64,000 bases of DNA from Cytidiella melzeri (GCA_022592445.1 JABYQR010000121.1:51679-115678), one strand, 5' to 3'; shown: positions 1 to 14,884, numbered from the stretch's first letter. Program-made: numbers and translations. Notes: generated by a model from the sequence alone, not told the origin.

Positions 1-50
1 AGAAATCGTACGTTATCAGAATTGGTAAGTTCGGCGCATCGTGTTTGGCT

Positions 51-3000
51 TTATTTGTCTCGGTTGTTCCTCAGTCGTTGATTTTCATCTCGTCGTCGTA
101 GGTCGTCGCTCGCGAACCATAGAGCATTATCGCTAGCTCGTCCGGGGAAGTAGCGACGGAGGCGTTCTCCGTTGTAGAGGTGACGAAGAACGTAACCAGA
201 CCTAGTTTGTAACTGGTAAGTGTTCTTGTCGGTCATAGCCTTCACTATGAAAGGACCATCCCATCGAGGATGAAGCTTTGTAGAACTTTCGTGCTTACGT
301 TTTACCAGGTCTCCTACTCCAATGGCTTGTTCCTTATAGGTTCCCTCACGCTTGTCGGCCTCTGTCTTAAGTCGCGCAAACGCATACTCATTCGCTTCGT
401 TTCGGAAACGGTCAAGATCTTGGACATGTTCGAGCCGTTGGATTTGGATGGCCTCGATTTCCTGATCGGTAGGCGGAACGCGAACCACGTCGTATACGTG
501 ATCATTCGGTAAACGCGGGTGTCGACCGTACGTGAGGTAGAATGGAGATGTGCGAAGCGATGGGTTTTCGTGTGCATGATGTGCCAACAAGACATCCGGT
601 AAGTACTCGTCCCAGTGGTTCTGCGAAGTAGGAGCACATACCCGAGCTAACATTTGTACTAGAGTATCATTGAACTTCTCGAGGCGTCCATTGGTCTGTG
701 GGTGATACGGCGTTGTATGCAGGTGTTGAATACCTAAACGGCGAAGGAAGTTTTGTACCAGGTAAGACCGGAATTCTTCGCCATTGTCAGTGAGGATAGC
801 AACGGGCTTACTGTGCGTCGAAATCACGTAGCGCAAGATATTTACGACAGCCTCTGCCGATCGACGTGTCAACGCATTCGCAATGGTAAAGTCAGTTCCG
901 AGATCCATACCAGTAATGAGATACTGATTTCCTTGTTCTGTTTTCGCCAGAGGTCCTACAAAATCAAAAGCCCATATGTCGCCGGCACCTACACGAGGTA
1001 AGGGATGAAGGGTCTGTGGTGCAGAAGGTTCACGACGAACAAACTGACATTCGTTGCAGGTTTTGACGACTCGTTCGACGAGTTCCGTCACGAATGGCAT
1101 CCAAACGCGGCGACGAATTGCCGGTGTAACCGAAGGGACACCGAGGTGGCCAAGGTCGACATGAACACGGCGAATGATGGCTTCAGCCTTCTCAACTGTG
1201 GTAGGTACTTCTACTTGCAGTTCTTCTTCTCCTAACTGAATGATCCGATGTAGCTTTTCTTCGACGAGGCGGTATTTCCCATCACCGACGGCATCAGCTT
1301 CGACTCCAGCCTTCAAGTCCTGTTCATAGCGAGCCAACGTTTTGAACGTCGATGTTCGGTCGGGCGCTGATCTGAGGGCATCAAGAGGATTTGCGAAAAG
1401 CGGTTCAAGAGTCTGTTCATCTGGTGTTTCGTTATGGCCACCACGACGCGATAAGGCATCCGGCGCAAGTTGTGACCTTCCGGGGCGATATATGATTTCG
1501 ACATCAAAATGAGCAAGATCATCGATGAAGCGAGCGAGGCGGCGACCAAGATCCTTTTGAGTACGTGCGTATTTCAAAGACTCATGATCGGTGCGTACCA
1601 CGATAGGCGATCCTTCGATATAACCTCTCCATTTCCGCAAGGCCCAAACGACTGCGAGCATCTCGCGTTCTTGTGCAGAGTATCTTTGTTCCGTAGGCGT
1701 CATTCGTCGCGATTCAAAGGCAACAGTTCGTAAGTTCTTTTCCTTGAATGCGAACCGAAGCGTCGACTTACTATCATCCTTCCCCCCTTTTAGATCCCTA
1801 AACGGCTCCGACGTTTGCTGAAGAACTGCGCCAATGCAGTTTCCTGAGGCGTCGGTATCTATTACAAACAATCGCCATGGTGTTGGATGGATTAGGAACG
1901 CAGGTGAGGTGAGCTTTGTTTTGATTGTCACGAAAGCATGCTCACGGTCAGCATCCCACTCAATAGGACTCCCTTTCTTAGGCGATCCAAGCAGTAAGTC
2001 GTAAATTGGATTCATTATCTTAGCGAAATGTTGAATAAATCGTCGATAGTACCCTGCCAGGTTGCAGAACCCGCGCACCTCTGTAATCGTCGTTGGGCGT
2101 GGCCAATCACGTATCGCGGCCACCTTTTCCGGATTAGGACGAATACCTTGACCTGAAACGATGTGACCAAGGTACAGCACGCTGGTAAGTCCCCACTTAC
2201 ACTTCTTTTCGTTCAGTATCAACTGATGCTTCTCCAGTCGTCGCATGACAGTATCGACATCGCGTAAGTGTTGGTCTGCTGTTTTCGAAAAAATGATGAT
2301 ATCGTCGAGGTACACGATCACGATGATATCGAGTAAATCGCGTAGGATTTCATTCATCATGTTTTGAAATGTCGCAGGTGCGTTGATGAGTCCGAAAGGC
2401 ATTACACGGAACTGAAAATGACCATATCGACAGGTGAATGCAGTTTTCGGACGCGCGTTGTCGGAAAGACGTACTTGCCAATAGCCAGAACGGAGATCAA
2501 GACAAGTGAAGAATTGAGCACCAGCAAGAGTGGCGTAACAGTCATCGATTCGCGGCAATGGGTAAGCATTCGGCACAGTCACTCGATTCAGTGCTCTGTA
2601 GTCGACGCAAATGCGCAGCTCACCGTTTTTCTTCCGAACAGGTAACAAAGGCGATGAATACGGCGACGAAGAAGGTTCAATAACTCCTTCCTTGAGTCCA
2701 TCGTCGACGAACGCTTTGATAGCCTTCTGTTCGATAGGTGAAAGAGGACGGCCGTGTGCGCGAATTGGTTTCGCATCGTTGGTCTCAATGTCATGTTCCC
2801 ATTGGCGTGCCGGTGGATATCCGGGCTTCTCCGCAAAGCAACGAGGGTGACGTTCCTTCATTGCTGTAAGTATACGCCTACTGACGATAGGATCACATAC
2901 CTCGCCTGGGCCCAAATCTTCGACTACCGCGGCGACGAGAGGGTGGCGACGAACACACGACGTTGGGAAGTGTCTCGTTACGTTTCGGCACGGTAAGCAC

Positions 3001-4763
3001 ATCGGTTTCGCTGGTCGAATGATATATTGCAGCCCTGACCTCGGATCAACTAGCTTATACTTGTTCGTGTTCCAGTCGATTGCGGCTTGATGAAGACGCA
3101 TCCACTCCCGTCCAAGAAGAACATCATGACGGAAGTTCGAATCGTTTTCCAAGACATAGGCATGGAAGTCCTCTCGAATCCGTCCACCGAAAACAAGGGT
3201 CATTCGTGCGAACGCGGACGTGGTCGTCTTACCGGCCCCAACTACATCGCGAGGTGTAATACGGAAGAACTCAGCATGGGCACGACGAGCAACATCGCGC
3301 GTGACGTAGTTCGACGTTGCGCCGGTGTCGAGGAGGGCTCGCACACTAATGGCTCTACTTCCGTGAAGGTCGCGATTCGGCGGACCCAGCCCAATCGCGT
3401 ATGTTGGGTTTGTGTCCATCTCTTCATGTACTAACGCGTACAGGGGATCGTCGCTATCATCGGTGAGTCGCTCGTCTTGTTGGGTCGGCTCTTGACTGAC
3501 GAGAGGCTCGAGATCCAGCGCAGGAATATAATCATCAGGCAGATCTTGCGGGAAAAAGTCTCCGTTGTCATTCGAAAAATGTTCAGACTCCATCTCCAAG
3601 GTATGTACTTGTTGTGGTCTCGCAGCTCCATACGTTCGCTGACCATTCGACCGACCGTTTGACACAGGTGATGCCTTGGTAATGCCGGTACGACGAGCAC
3701 GCTTACAATCCTTGGCGACATGACCGCGTTCGTTACAGTTGTAACATCGGACATTCGCCGACTGCTGCATAGCATCGAGGTCCATCGGAGCGTGGTTCGC
3801 GGTGTCGTTATTGGCTGCGGTGTTGTTATTCGTGCCTGCGTTCTGCGAAAAAGGAGGAGCCAGTGCCGGGAACGGAGTGTCTCGTCTCGCCTTGTTCTTA
3901 GCTCGAGGGTCATTGCGCCCATTCTCGTGAGGACGACGTGAAGAAGGGTGAGACTTCTGTACCTGATTAGAGAGCTGACGGTTCTGTGCCCACTCGATAG
4001 CCAGGTCGTAAATGTGCGACATGTTCGGAGCGGTATTGGAGCGCAACGCTTCGGTGATGTACAAACGGGCTTGCTGCGGAAGCGAAGCAAGAAAATTCCA
4101 TCGACGGTCTTGGTAAGTCATCTGATTGTCTGGGATGCGAGCGTCGAGCAGCTGAAACTTCTGTACAAACTCGGCCATGTCTCCCTGATAAACAGTTGCA
4201 TGCATACGGGCGCGAACTTGGTCGAGGATAATAGGGTTGTCAAAACGTTGCCGTAAGAGGACTTCGAAAGCGGCCCAGTCCGCCGGAACAGCCTGACGGC
4301 TGATGAGGTTATGGTACCAGGATAAGGCCAAATCGTCGAAGCATGTCGCGGCTGCCGGAATCCATACATCGGGTGGAACCCCCGACGCACGAACAGCGTC
4401 TCGGAAAATCGTGATCCAATGATTCACGTTGCTATTCGGTGAGTCGAGCTCTCCTGAAAAGCGCGGCGGCGATACCTTAAACGAACCTCGATTAGGTTGA
4501 GGTGCCGCTGGTGCAGCCGGCGCGGGTGCAGGTACAGGTGCGGGTTGAGGCGCATTCACGGTCAACTGAGCCTGCGAGAGCGCGGTCGTGAGGGACTGCT
4601 CGAGTTGTTGCTGGGTCAGCAGCTGGTTCTGGGCAGCCTGGACTTGCTGTCGAGCATCTTGGAGTTCATTCGTCAGGGTGGTGAAGATCTGCTGCAGGGC
4701 TGCAGTAGCTTCGGGCGGAAAGTGATTCTGCAGGATTTGAAACGGATCCATTGTGTATGACAA
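51..4763 (-). mobile_element. Ty3/gypsy retrotransposon Gag-Pol polyprotein, intact
   Basis: A single uninterrupted frame of 1,570 codons holds the whole Gag-Pol of a Ty3/gypsy LTR retrotransposon. From the N-terminus it has a Gag region with a proline/alanine-rich stretch near residue 80 and a CCHC zinc knuckle (CYNCNERGHVAKDC) near residue 340. Next come an aspartic protease (LLDTGATSNYVT), a reverse transcriptase (YLDDIIIFS), RNase H (DTDASGNCIGAVLQQ), an integrase zinc domain (H...H...CNEC), the integrase core (D, ILTDNGEEF, then E in NGRLEKF) and a GPY/F-type tail. No chromodomain follows. The start is the ATG at 4763. Gag and Pol share one frame, so no frameshift is needed. No stop or frameshift is seen, so it is probably young. 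The 3' LTR lies beyond the window edge and I could not fix the 5' LTR. Confidence 0.96.
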
Positions 4764-5661
4764 GTACCGTAAATACTATATATAATGGTGCGCGCGACGG
4801 CGGTACTATGAGCGGTGCCCTGTTCTCAGAAGGACAAAATCAGACGTCAGTTTATATAGGCCTAAAAAGAGAATATACCTTAGTACACTGCGGCAGACGG
4901 CGCGGTGCACCTATACAGAGTCAGAGTCGAGATGAGAATTCGAGGTTGACTAGAGAGAGGATGTGCGAGGTTAGCTAGACCCCACACTTGATCAAGTGTG
5001 GTTTCACTCACTTCAGACGAAGAGCGGTTCGATTTTGCGGTGAAAATGAGCGAGAGAATTCTGCCCATAACGTTCGTATTTCGAGGGTTTTTATCCCTTT
5101 CGTATTGTACAGATTTGTAAGCTACGAGAATAGGAGCTACTTGATTACTTATCATTAATAATCCTTTTATTCAGTCGTTATCAAGAAAATACGCTAAACA
5201 AGTCATGAGAACGATCAGGCGCTACTCGTACAGGTCATACCACAACACTCTGGTCTCAAAACGTGTCGGATCCGCCGTTACCGACCCCAAATGGGTGTCG
5301 ACAATTGTTCGAAATGCAATCAGCCAAAGCCGAACGCACAGACGACAGGATATGATTGCGCGAGGGACCTAAGGCTAGGAGGCCCGGAGGATACATTTGT
5401 TTTGTTCTTTCTGCGGTGTAGTGGACGCGACGTACAGACGAAAACAGTTTAGGCATACATACAACAAGTCAAACAGGGCATGACGTAGATCACATAAATA
5501 ATAGTTGAACGTGAAAGAAGGAGAGCGGCGAGGGTCTCAGCCAAGAAAGCCACGACATGAAAAGTATGAATGGTGATGGAAGGGTAAAGCGTTTGAGTAT
5601 ACGACTGGAGGTTGAGCGGTTAAGGGGAATGCAAGATTGGTTTAAACACGTGGAGAGTGTT
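4764..5661. other. Gypsy 5' leader/LTR zone and sch9 3' flank
   Basis: No gene is seen here. On the minus strand a TATA-like box (CCTATATAAAC, about 4850-4860) lies upstream of the gag start, as expected for the promoter of a 5' LTR. A self-complementary stretch, CCACACTTGATCAAGTGTGG, sits at 4981-5000. The LTR outer edge and primer binding site could not be assigned because the partner LTR is outside the window. The part nearer 5661 should hold the sch9 3' untranslated region. Confidence 0.4.
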
Positions 5662-7833
<2,172 letters not shown>

Positions 7834-8438
7834 GTCGAAGAAGATGGGGTATACAGAGGGTGCTGCGACTGAGTGCTGTAAAGTGAGAGGTGAGGACTAG
7901 TGGCGATTTATAATTGTCCTGATCTTATCGGAACAACGGGATCAATGCCGCCTATTCTGCCCGCAAGAGCTGTGAAGCACGCACCAATTATAGCTGCGTG
8001 TACGAGGACGTACGCTGTGCACAGCGAAAGAGGAACAAGGTTGTTGTGGAAGAGGTTGCGTTGCGACGAGGTAAAAGGGGCTGGCTGGCTTGACGGCGTC
8101 TGTGAGCGTGAACTGATGTTACTGGGCGCAACAATCGCTTTGTTAATCTACCATTGGGTAATCAGCAGCTCTAGCGTGCACAGGTTTAGCAAAGTCCAAT
8201 ACTTTGTTGTTTTGGCTGATGGTCGGTTGATGGCCAAGATCAAGTCAAGGCATACTACTTATACGAAACACGAATAAAGGCCAGTTTTTGACGAGCACCC
8301 GTAATGCACTAGAAATGTGACGTGACAGCCTTATCACGTGATACGTGATTATTGTCACTGTTCCTCCCAGCGCTAAATGATCTGTTCTGTGCCAGCCTGC
8401 AACCGAGAGAACTTCCTTTACCTATCCTGCCAACTGCA
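7834..8438. promoter_or_regulatory. Divergent promoter between sch9 and gle1
   Basis: These 605 bp separate the start codons of two divergently transcribed genes and must hold both promoters. A plus-strand open frame of 125 codons (7900-8277) is present but resembles no family and uses unlikely codons. A GTGACAG...TCACGTGATACGTGAT block at 8319-8350 contains a CACGTG-like E-box half and could be a shared regulatory site. That is inference from composition only. Confidence 0.35.
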
Positions 8439-10450
8439 ATGAGGTTCAGCGCGCCTCGTTCTGACTCGCCGTCGCCGGTGAAGAGGTGATATTTGCTCGT
8501 GTATCCCACCAGTGCGCCTCTGCTAACTTCCGACATAGGCAAAGAAGGCCGCCTCCTCTGAGGGGATCCACATTCGGCGTGCCTTCAGATTCCTCCGACG
8601 AGGAGTATTCGGAGGCAGAGTCAACCGTGTCATCCTCTTCGTCTAGTCATGAATCTGAGTCACAGGTACCGAGATCCTCACGACCGAGAAGCAAACTCAC
8701 GGCCACACCAACGTCAGGTCTTGTCTCTGAGCAGCATAACATAGAAGACATGCTTGCGTCCATCCGGCTCAGAGTCGCTCATCACGACGTCTACGAGGAG
8801 TGGGAGCAGCAGACAAGGAAAGATGCATTCGTGAGTCCATCTCATCTTCTCCTCACGCCACTTGAGCACAGAAGTCAATGACAATGTAGGTTTCAGCTCG
8901 CCATGAGCATGCTGCACTCAGTGAACATAGGAGATACAATGTGGAGATCTCCCGTACGCAGATGGTCAACAGCCAGACCGCTCTACATCAACGGCAGCTG
9001 CAGGATGTGCAGTCGAAGCTCTCGCAGTTCAGAGGAATACAACAACAGCAGGAACAGAAGATGAGGGCAGCGTGGAATGAGAGAAATGGACAGCTGTGGA
9101 AGAGGATAGAGAGTGTTATCAAGTTGGAAGAGGATAAAGTCAAGGCGAGGTTGGAGGCTGAGCAGCGAAAACGGGAAGAAGAAGATCGCAAACGCAGGGA
9201 GGAGGAGCGGCGTATGAGAGAAGAGCAGGAACGCAAGCTTCTGGAGGAGCAGCAAAAGAAACAGGAGAAAGAGAAGAAGCAGCGTCAGCAGGAGCATGAT
9301 AAAGCGAAGCAGGAAGAGGATCAACGTCGTCTCAAGGAGGAAGAAGCTCGAAAAGCAGCCCAGGACCAAGCAGCTGATGGGGCCATGCAAACCATAGGCA
9401 CGTCAACGGTAGCAGAGGATTGGAAGAAAGGGCGTGAGCTGCTGAAGGCATGCTTCCCACATTCTGTTTGCTGTTCAATTTCTCATTCTCACGCGCGACC
9501 TTGCAGAAACTGAAAAGCGGACCTATGAAGACTGTGAAGAGCGACAAACAAATGAAGTCAATCTGGAGTGCAGGTCGTCGGCAGATAACGCCTAAGATTG
9601 GGCAGCTGACCAACGACACAGAGACAATAAAGCGAGTCGTATGTCGCATGGATAAAATAAATTCTTCATATCCTTACTGACATATTCCTCAGTCTCAACA
9701 ACTCATCGAAATAGTGAAACCACCCGTACCGCACCCCAAGCCAATATACTTCGCGCTGTTATCATCACTTTCAAAGGCCATACTGCTACAAGCAGAAACA
9801 GAAGTCACAGCTGAGAAACGCAGCGCCATCCCTCTCGCACAGGTGACAGCGAATCTGCTGTGCTCCGTAGAACGATTCTGTGACGTCTTCTGGGCAAAAC
9901 TGTGCCAGCGTGCAGGCGGTTGGCCAGTCCCATTAGTGATCCCAGCAGAGGATACCGACAACACTCCCTTCGATGAACCAGCGCGTCGCAAAGTTCTGGG
10001 ATATCGTCCACACGAATCTGCCGCAGAGTATTCCACGAGAGTGTCGGGCCTGATGCGCGTCTATTTTCACATCTTAACGGCATCGGTCGATACTGCACTG
10101 GACCCCAGGTTCCGATTACCAAGGTACTGGACGTTCTTTGCCCGTATACTGCAACAGCCGCAGCTACTCGAAGCACCAGTTGGTCCGGAGGTTATCTTTT
10201 GTAAGTTGTCACCTCTGCGCTGATGTTGCCAAGCTCAGTACGTATTTTAGCTGCTCTAGACGTGTATGGCGCACCCGCGCGAGAGATTTGGGGCGCTCAG
10301 TGGGTTAAGCTCTTGAGCGTTCTCTACGAAGGTGCTACTACAGGTCTTCTTGGGGACCCAAGTCGTCTCATCGGAGGGAAATCTGCTGAGGGCATAGCTG
10401 CTCGTGTCCGAGTACAATTGGAGATTGAGAGGATTATGGGCGTACTGTAG
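8439..10450 (+). CDS. gle1: Gle1-like mRNA export factor
   Basis: Encodes a Gle1 family protein of about 578 residues, the nuclear-pore-associated activator of the DEAD-box ATPase Dbp5 in mRNA export. It starts MRFSAPRSDSPSPVK at 8439, with intron 1 at 8486-8538. An acidic and serine-rich N-terminus leads into a long charged coiled coil (about 8960-9370, E/K/R/Q repeats). The conserved C-terminal helical domain begins around GRRQITPKIGQLTND and continues through the FCDVFWAKLCQRAGGWPVP segment, the ALDPRFRLPRYWTFFARIL region and a terminal helix ending at 10450. The frame across 9448-9506 is restored only by a 59-nt intron starting GC and ending AG. The gene converges with the aldo/keto reductase gene downstream, 291 bp apart. 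Confidence 0.9.
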
Positions 10451-10741
10451 CCGTCGTTACTTTGTGCTTTGGTCAAGCATGCTTCACTTCTTGCAGTCGC
10501 TGGAGCGTGCACACCGTTTCATTCGCGAGACCTTCATCTGTACTATTATTGTCAACATCTTCACATTACCATTACTGCACTTCAGAATGCGATTTTTTGT
10601 AATGACACATGCTTAAATCCATCGTGGTGGAGCTATGTCGCTGGACAAATCAATATTGCAGCTGGCATCGCGCAAGAATTCTGTGCACTGCCAACGTCCA
10701 CTGTAACGTCTTCGACTATACTACACTTTACACTGAGTACG

Positions 10742-12081
10742 TCAAAAGGCACTGAATCCCAAGTAGCTACCAACGGCGAATCCAGCTGCACCAAGAAGAG
10801 CCGTGACAGCGATTCTCTTCACCATCTTCCGAAACCGAGTGCTGCCAGGTCCGAGAAGACCAGCAGCGTCGATCGCGGCGATGTCGTCAGAAGACAGTTC
10901 TGATGGATTTCAAATGTCAGCTAGACAGACGGCCGATTTTATCATGAGTCACTCACCAAGGTCGCCTGCGTTCAGATAGCCTTCGAGTCTATCCTTCTTG
11001 GAGCTTGACCTGTAAACATTCGAATGGAACCGCGGCAGATAGAGACGTTGGAAGGAATGGACTTACGTGACAACGACTGTTCCTTTGGCCTTCGCCCATG
11101 CAAGGAGTACTTGCTCAGTAGGGACGTTCAAACGTTCAGAAATGTCTTTCAGAGGCGTGTCCAGCGGGCCACCTGGTTGACGGGTGATTGGGCTAAATAT
11201 CGCACAGGGTCAGCGTAAGAAACACGACAGTGGCGCCAATACCAACATCAGAGCACTGTACGCCTCGGTGACGATGCCGTGCAAGGCCCCAAACTCTACG
11301 ATCGGGGTCTGACGAGCGAGGACGTAGGGATGGAACAAGATCTACACGTGTACCGAAGTAAGCAAAGTAGTTCTCAACTTGAAACCAGAACACAAACCTG
11401 GTTTGCAGCTGGTTTGACCTTCGCAGAATCTAGTAGAATCTCCAGCTCGGCAACACCAAAGTTGCTCACGCCAATGCTCCTATAGGGAGACCTCAATTAC
11501 AGACGTCTGCCACCTCTGCATTTCCGGCTTACTTTGCAAGACCGTCGGCCTTGATCTTTTCCATCTTTGCCCACGCGGTCGGAATATCGGGTGTAGCAAG
11601 ACGAGGGGAGTGGATAAGATACAAGTCAACATATTCCACGCCAAGCTGTCGTGCGAGATAAGTACCGTCCTAGAATCCTATGCCGAGACGTACATTCTTC
11701 AGACTGTTCTGGATTGAGGTCTCAATATCGAGGCCGTTTGTGCCGGAGTATTTGGTGGTGATAAACACGTCTTTGCGGTCCAAGCCACTCTCATGCAGAG
11801 CTTGACCTGCTTCAGTCTCATTCCTGTAGGATTGGGCTGTGTCTGCTCCGTTCCAATGAGTACTGATCATGAAGATTCTATCGATATCACAACATACCGA
11901 TGTGGTTAAAGCCAACCGAAATGGCCTGATCGACCTTGTCAATCGACTGTTGCCCATTTCCCAGCGTCCAAGTTCCAAACGCGATAGACGGAATCGAGTG
12001 ACCTGTGAAGATATCAACGTGGCGTCAATCTGTCGAAAGAGTGTTGGTACCGTCATTCAGCTTTATCGTCGACCAAGGCAT
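10742..12081 (-). CDS. Aldo/keto reductase with C-terminal membrane segment
   Basis: A multi-exon NAD(P)H-dependent aldo/keto reductase of the AKR fold. It starts MPWSTIKLNDG at 12081; a short first intron joins this to HSIPSIAFGTWTLG, the family's first beta strand. The catalytic tetrad is visible: Asp and Tyr in DTAQSYRNE, Lys in ITTKYSG and His in LYLIHSPR. The signature SIGVSNFG and the late motif EQVLLAWAKAKGTVVVT follow. The usual fold ends near LSSDDIAAIDAAG. About 30 further residues follow, with a basic stretch (FRKMVKR) and a hydrophobic run ending VGSYLGFSAF at 10742. This extension could anchor the enzyme in a membrane. The substrate cannot be inferred. At least six introns. Confidence 0.88.
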
Positions 12082-12560
12082 TGTTTTCCAGGTGCGCTAC
12101 GGGTGCGACTAGATGGCGGGAGTGGACGAGACAAGGAGAGCGAGCTTGTGGGATCTGTGCACTATTATTATTGACGGTTACCCATTCGCACGCCAGCAAA
12201 ATATACATGCACGTCATGGATGCATTGTGCCATCGGCCGTGGCATGTGGACCGATGCGATTTGTGCGGCAGTATGCATTCAGCATGTGAGATTCCTACCA
12301 TGTATATAAGTAAGCGCCGATTCAAACAAGTTACTCACGAGTATAATGTGTAGTGTCTCTCAAAGTCGTCAATAAAGCAGGGGAACACGTAGTCATATCG
12401 TGCGACTTAGCTAGCCCAAGAGTCCCTACAGATGGTCGAACCATAATCATAAAACGTTGACTGCCTGATTGCTCGCGACTCGAGTATCGTATCCCCTTCA
12501 CTCGTCTTCACCGTCACCGATGACTGAGACTGAAAGAAAACTCGCATCGTAACGCATCTC
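12082..12560. other. Intergenic, no gene seen
   Basis: Promoter side of the aldo/keto reductase and 3' side of the coiled-coil gene. Open frames here are short and unlike any family. A TATATAAG box on the plus strand at 12303-12310 has no gene behind it that I can support. Confidence 0.4.
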
Positions 12561-14389
12561 CTAACCTGCGCGTTGTGTTGCATGTGCCGCGTTATGGCAA
12601 GAAGCCTGTTCCTGGTCTTTGTTCAGTGCATCTCCGGTGAGTTGTGCAATCTTTTCGAAAGCATCCATCATCGCGGGAAGCACATTAGGTGCACTAGTTT
12701 CCCGACGTGTATCGTCCAGGATATCTTCAGCCAATTTGCGTCTGCGTCTTTCATTCTCGCAGGATTCCTCCACGAGCTGCCTACGCTCTTTCTCGCGTTG
12801 CAAGCGTTCTCGCAGGGCTACATACAGAAAGGCAGCGTGAGTTCGCTTTGGGTATTACAGGAAGCCACTATAGAGAAATTATACGTACACTGTAACTGAT
12901 GTTCCATGCTCCTCACTCGTTCCTCGAGTGACGGAAGAGCAGGCTTCTCATCAGGATCTGGAAGTTGTGGCGCCTCAAGGACGGCTAGCTCCTTGGCTAT
13001 TGTATCTTCGCGAGCCTTCAATGCAGTTATCTGCCGTCGCACGTCCCACAGTTCTCGATTGAGCGTGTTAACTTGAACAGGACGAGAAGCTGCCGGTGTT
13101 TCTAGAGCCTCCTGCTCCTGCTTACTGAAGACGTTGGCGGGAGGCTCTGAAGTCGCTGCGTCAGGTGGAGTGCGTCCTCGCAGCTTTGAACCCCACGCCC
13201 TGCTTGGGACTGGACTAGCGGTCCGGCGGGCTACGTCTACAGGGTTGTACGGCTTTTTGTACACCGCAAGCCGTCGGGATGCAGCCGCCTCAGCCGCAAT
13301 AGAAGACACCGGGTGATGTCGCTTCGTGGACGGGAAGTAATCTTGCCCAGACGCAGGGCTTAGTGGTCGCTTCGATGGCCAAGGCGAGCCATTAATTGCT
13401 GGCCTGTCATCCTGGTTGGAAAACTGCCGTTTAGAATCGTTGCGTTCATGATATCGTCGCTCTCCGAGACTCAGACGATGAGTGTGCATGCCACGATCTA
13501 TCTGCGGTCTTCTGTTCGTGTCATCAAATTCTCCAGCCGACAGTGTTCGAGATCCGGGACTTGCAGACCGTCGTCTCATTGGGAACCTAGTAGGCACATC
13601 GGCAGGCGGGACACGGGAGTCTTCAAGCTCATATCGCCGAGTACGGGAATAGACTGGTTCGTCTGTCGGCAGCATATTCAGCGTTGCAGAATTTGAGGTC
13701 TCCTGGTAGCCGTCCTCCTTCTGAAAAGATCTCCCCAGATCAAAATTCCATTGCGCAGGGGAAATTGAATCATTGTGAGACCGTGCCCCCGTATGACTGG
13801 CCTGTGAAACGCGAGACGAGATGGGTAGATGCGAAGGAGTGGGAGATAGGATCTCCTCCTTTACTGATGGCGTTGCCTGACAAGTACAAGGAACCCGTTA
13901 GGGGAGCGAGGCACGACATCAAGAAGGAAGGCATACCTCAGGCTTTACAGAGGCTTTCGACAACAATGCCAACAACGTTTGCGACTCTGAAAGTCTCCGC
14001 AGCGTGTCTTCAGTGTGCGGGGCTGAGCCAGCGGAGGCAGGCTGTGTTAATTCTTCCACAATGAATGAACGCTCCGCAGAAGTTGGCGTATTCACAGCAT
14101 CCTGCGCAGACAGTCTGCGGTATTGAGACCTGCTGGAGCGTTCTGAACTGAAAAAGGGTACTGATGATGCAGTAGATGTCCTCGAAAGTATCGAGTCACC
14201 AGAAAAGGACGGGTCGGGGGCTGGGGATCGACGACCGTTCCTGTGATGAGGTGCAAAAGTTTTGCGTTCAAACGAAGAAGAATTATCCACTAGCGTATCT
14301 GTGGAGCTCTGCGCGGTCAACGAGTTCGTTGAGTTGTTGCGACCCTTGTAATTGAGCCAGATGGGCTTGCTGCTGGACACGTCTCCCAT
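12561..14389 (-). CDS. Unknown low-complexity protein with C-terminal coiled coil
   Basis: I do not recognise this protein. It starts MGDVSSSKPIWLNYKGR at 14389 and reads through two introns, one ending shortly before ATPSVKEEILSPTP (about 13880) and one ending just upstream of the last exon (about 12828-12893). The N-terminal two thirds are Ser/Pro/Arg rich and look disordered. The last 150 residues are helical and highly charged, with heptad-like stretches (LNRELWDVRRQITALKARE, then RERLQREKERRQLVEES), so a coiled coil for dimerisation or scaffolding is likely. It ends at 12561. Splicing joins the frames cleanly, which supports one gene of roughly 560 residues. Function unknown; nuclear or cytoskeletal roles are guesses. 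Confidence 0.65.
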
Positions 14390-14665
14390 GTCAGCACGGG
14401 ATGCTAAAAAATAGCGAGGGAGTAGCTACTTCTCGAAGAGATGAATGAAGCTTCTGTAAGGGAAATTCAGTACGTTGGCTGTCGGTTATGCCTACACAAA
14501 ACGTACATCGACAAACTTTCGAGTGTGCCTTTACAGGCTATGCTTTGAGCTCGAGTGGCCCCACGAAAAATGATATCAAAGAGTCTCTACCAAAGAGTCA
14601 GTAAAACAAAGGCCTTAAGATGATTAGAGCCTGTACGCATCCCAACTGGGCGCATATAAGCGGTG

Positions 14666-14884
14666 TCAACCTACACTGTCACGAGATGTATTCCAGTTGC
14701 ACAAAACAAATCCGCTCTTCCATACCGCTCGCGATTCTTGCGGCGGAGGTATCGAGAAGTGACTGAGGGCCCTCTCCATTTGCTCGACGTATTTGGGAGG
14801 ATCCGAAGAGGATGGGCTACTCTCGTCTGTGGCCAGCTTCCTCGCAGCATCGCCCTTGTATTGTATGCGAATAGTAATCGTCAT
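14666..14884 (-). CDS. Possible small unknown protein or terminal exon
   Basis: A 72-codon frame beginning MTITIRIQYKGDAARK. It has a beta-like start, an acidic serine run and a segment YVEQMERALSHFSI that could be helical. I do not recognise it. An open stretch upstream (14934-15176) is basic and could be a separate exon, but no splice joins the two cleanly. It may be a short gene, a final exon, or chance. Confidence 0.25.
   Translation of the reverse strand: MTITIRIQYKGDAARKLATDESSPSSSDPPKYVEQMERALSHFSIPPPQESRAVWKSGFVLCNWNTSRDSVG

Noticed and set aside
3431..4090. 219-codon minus-strand frame
   Set aside because: Overlaps the gypsy gag in another frame; shadow.
1..5190. TGATAACG present near both ends of the gypsy element as possible LTR starts
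   Set aside because: The match stops after eight bases; LTRs of an intact element should stay alike for hundreds.
7900..8277. 125-codon plus-strand frame between sch9 and gle1
   Set aside because: No family resemblance, lies in a divergent promoter, and composition does not look coding.
8983..9390. 135-codon minus-strand frame rich in leucine and phenylalanine
   Set aside because: It is the antisense of the charged coiled coil of gle1.
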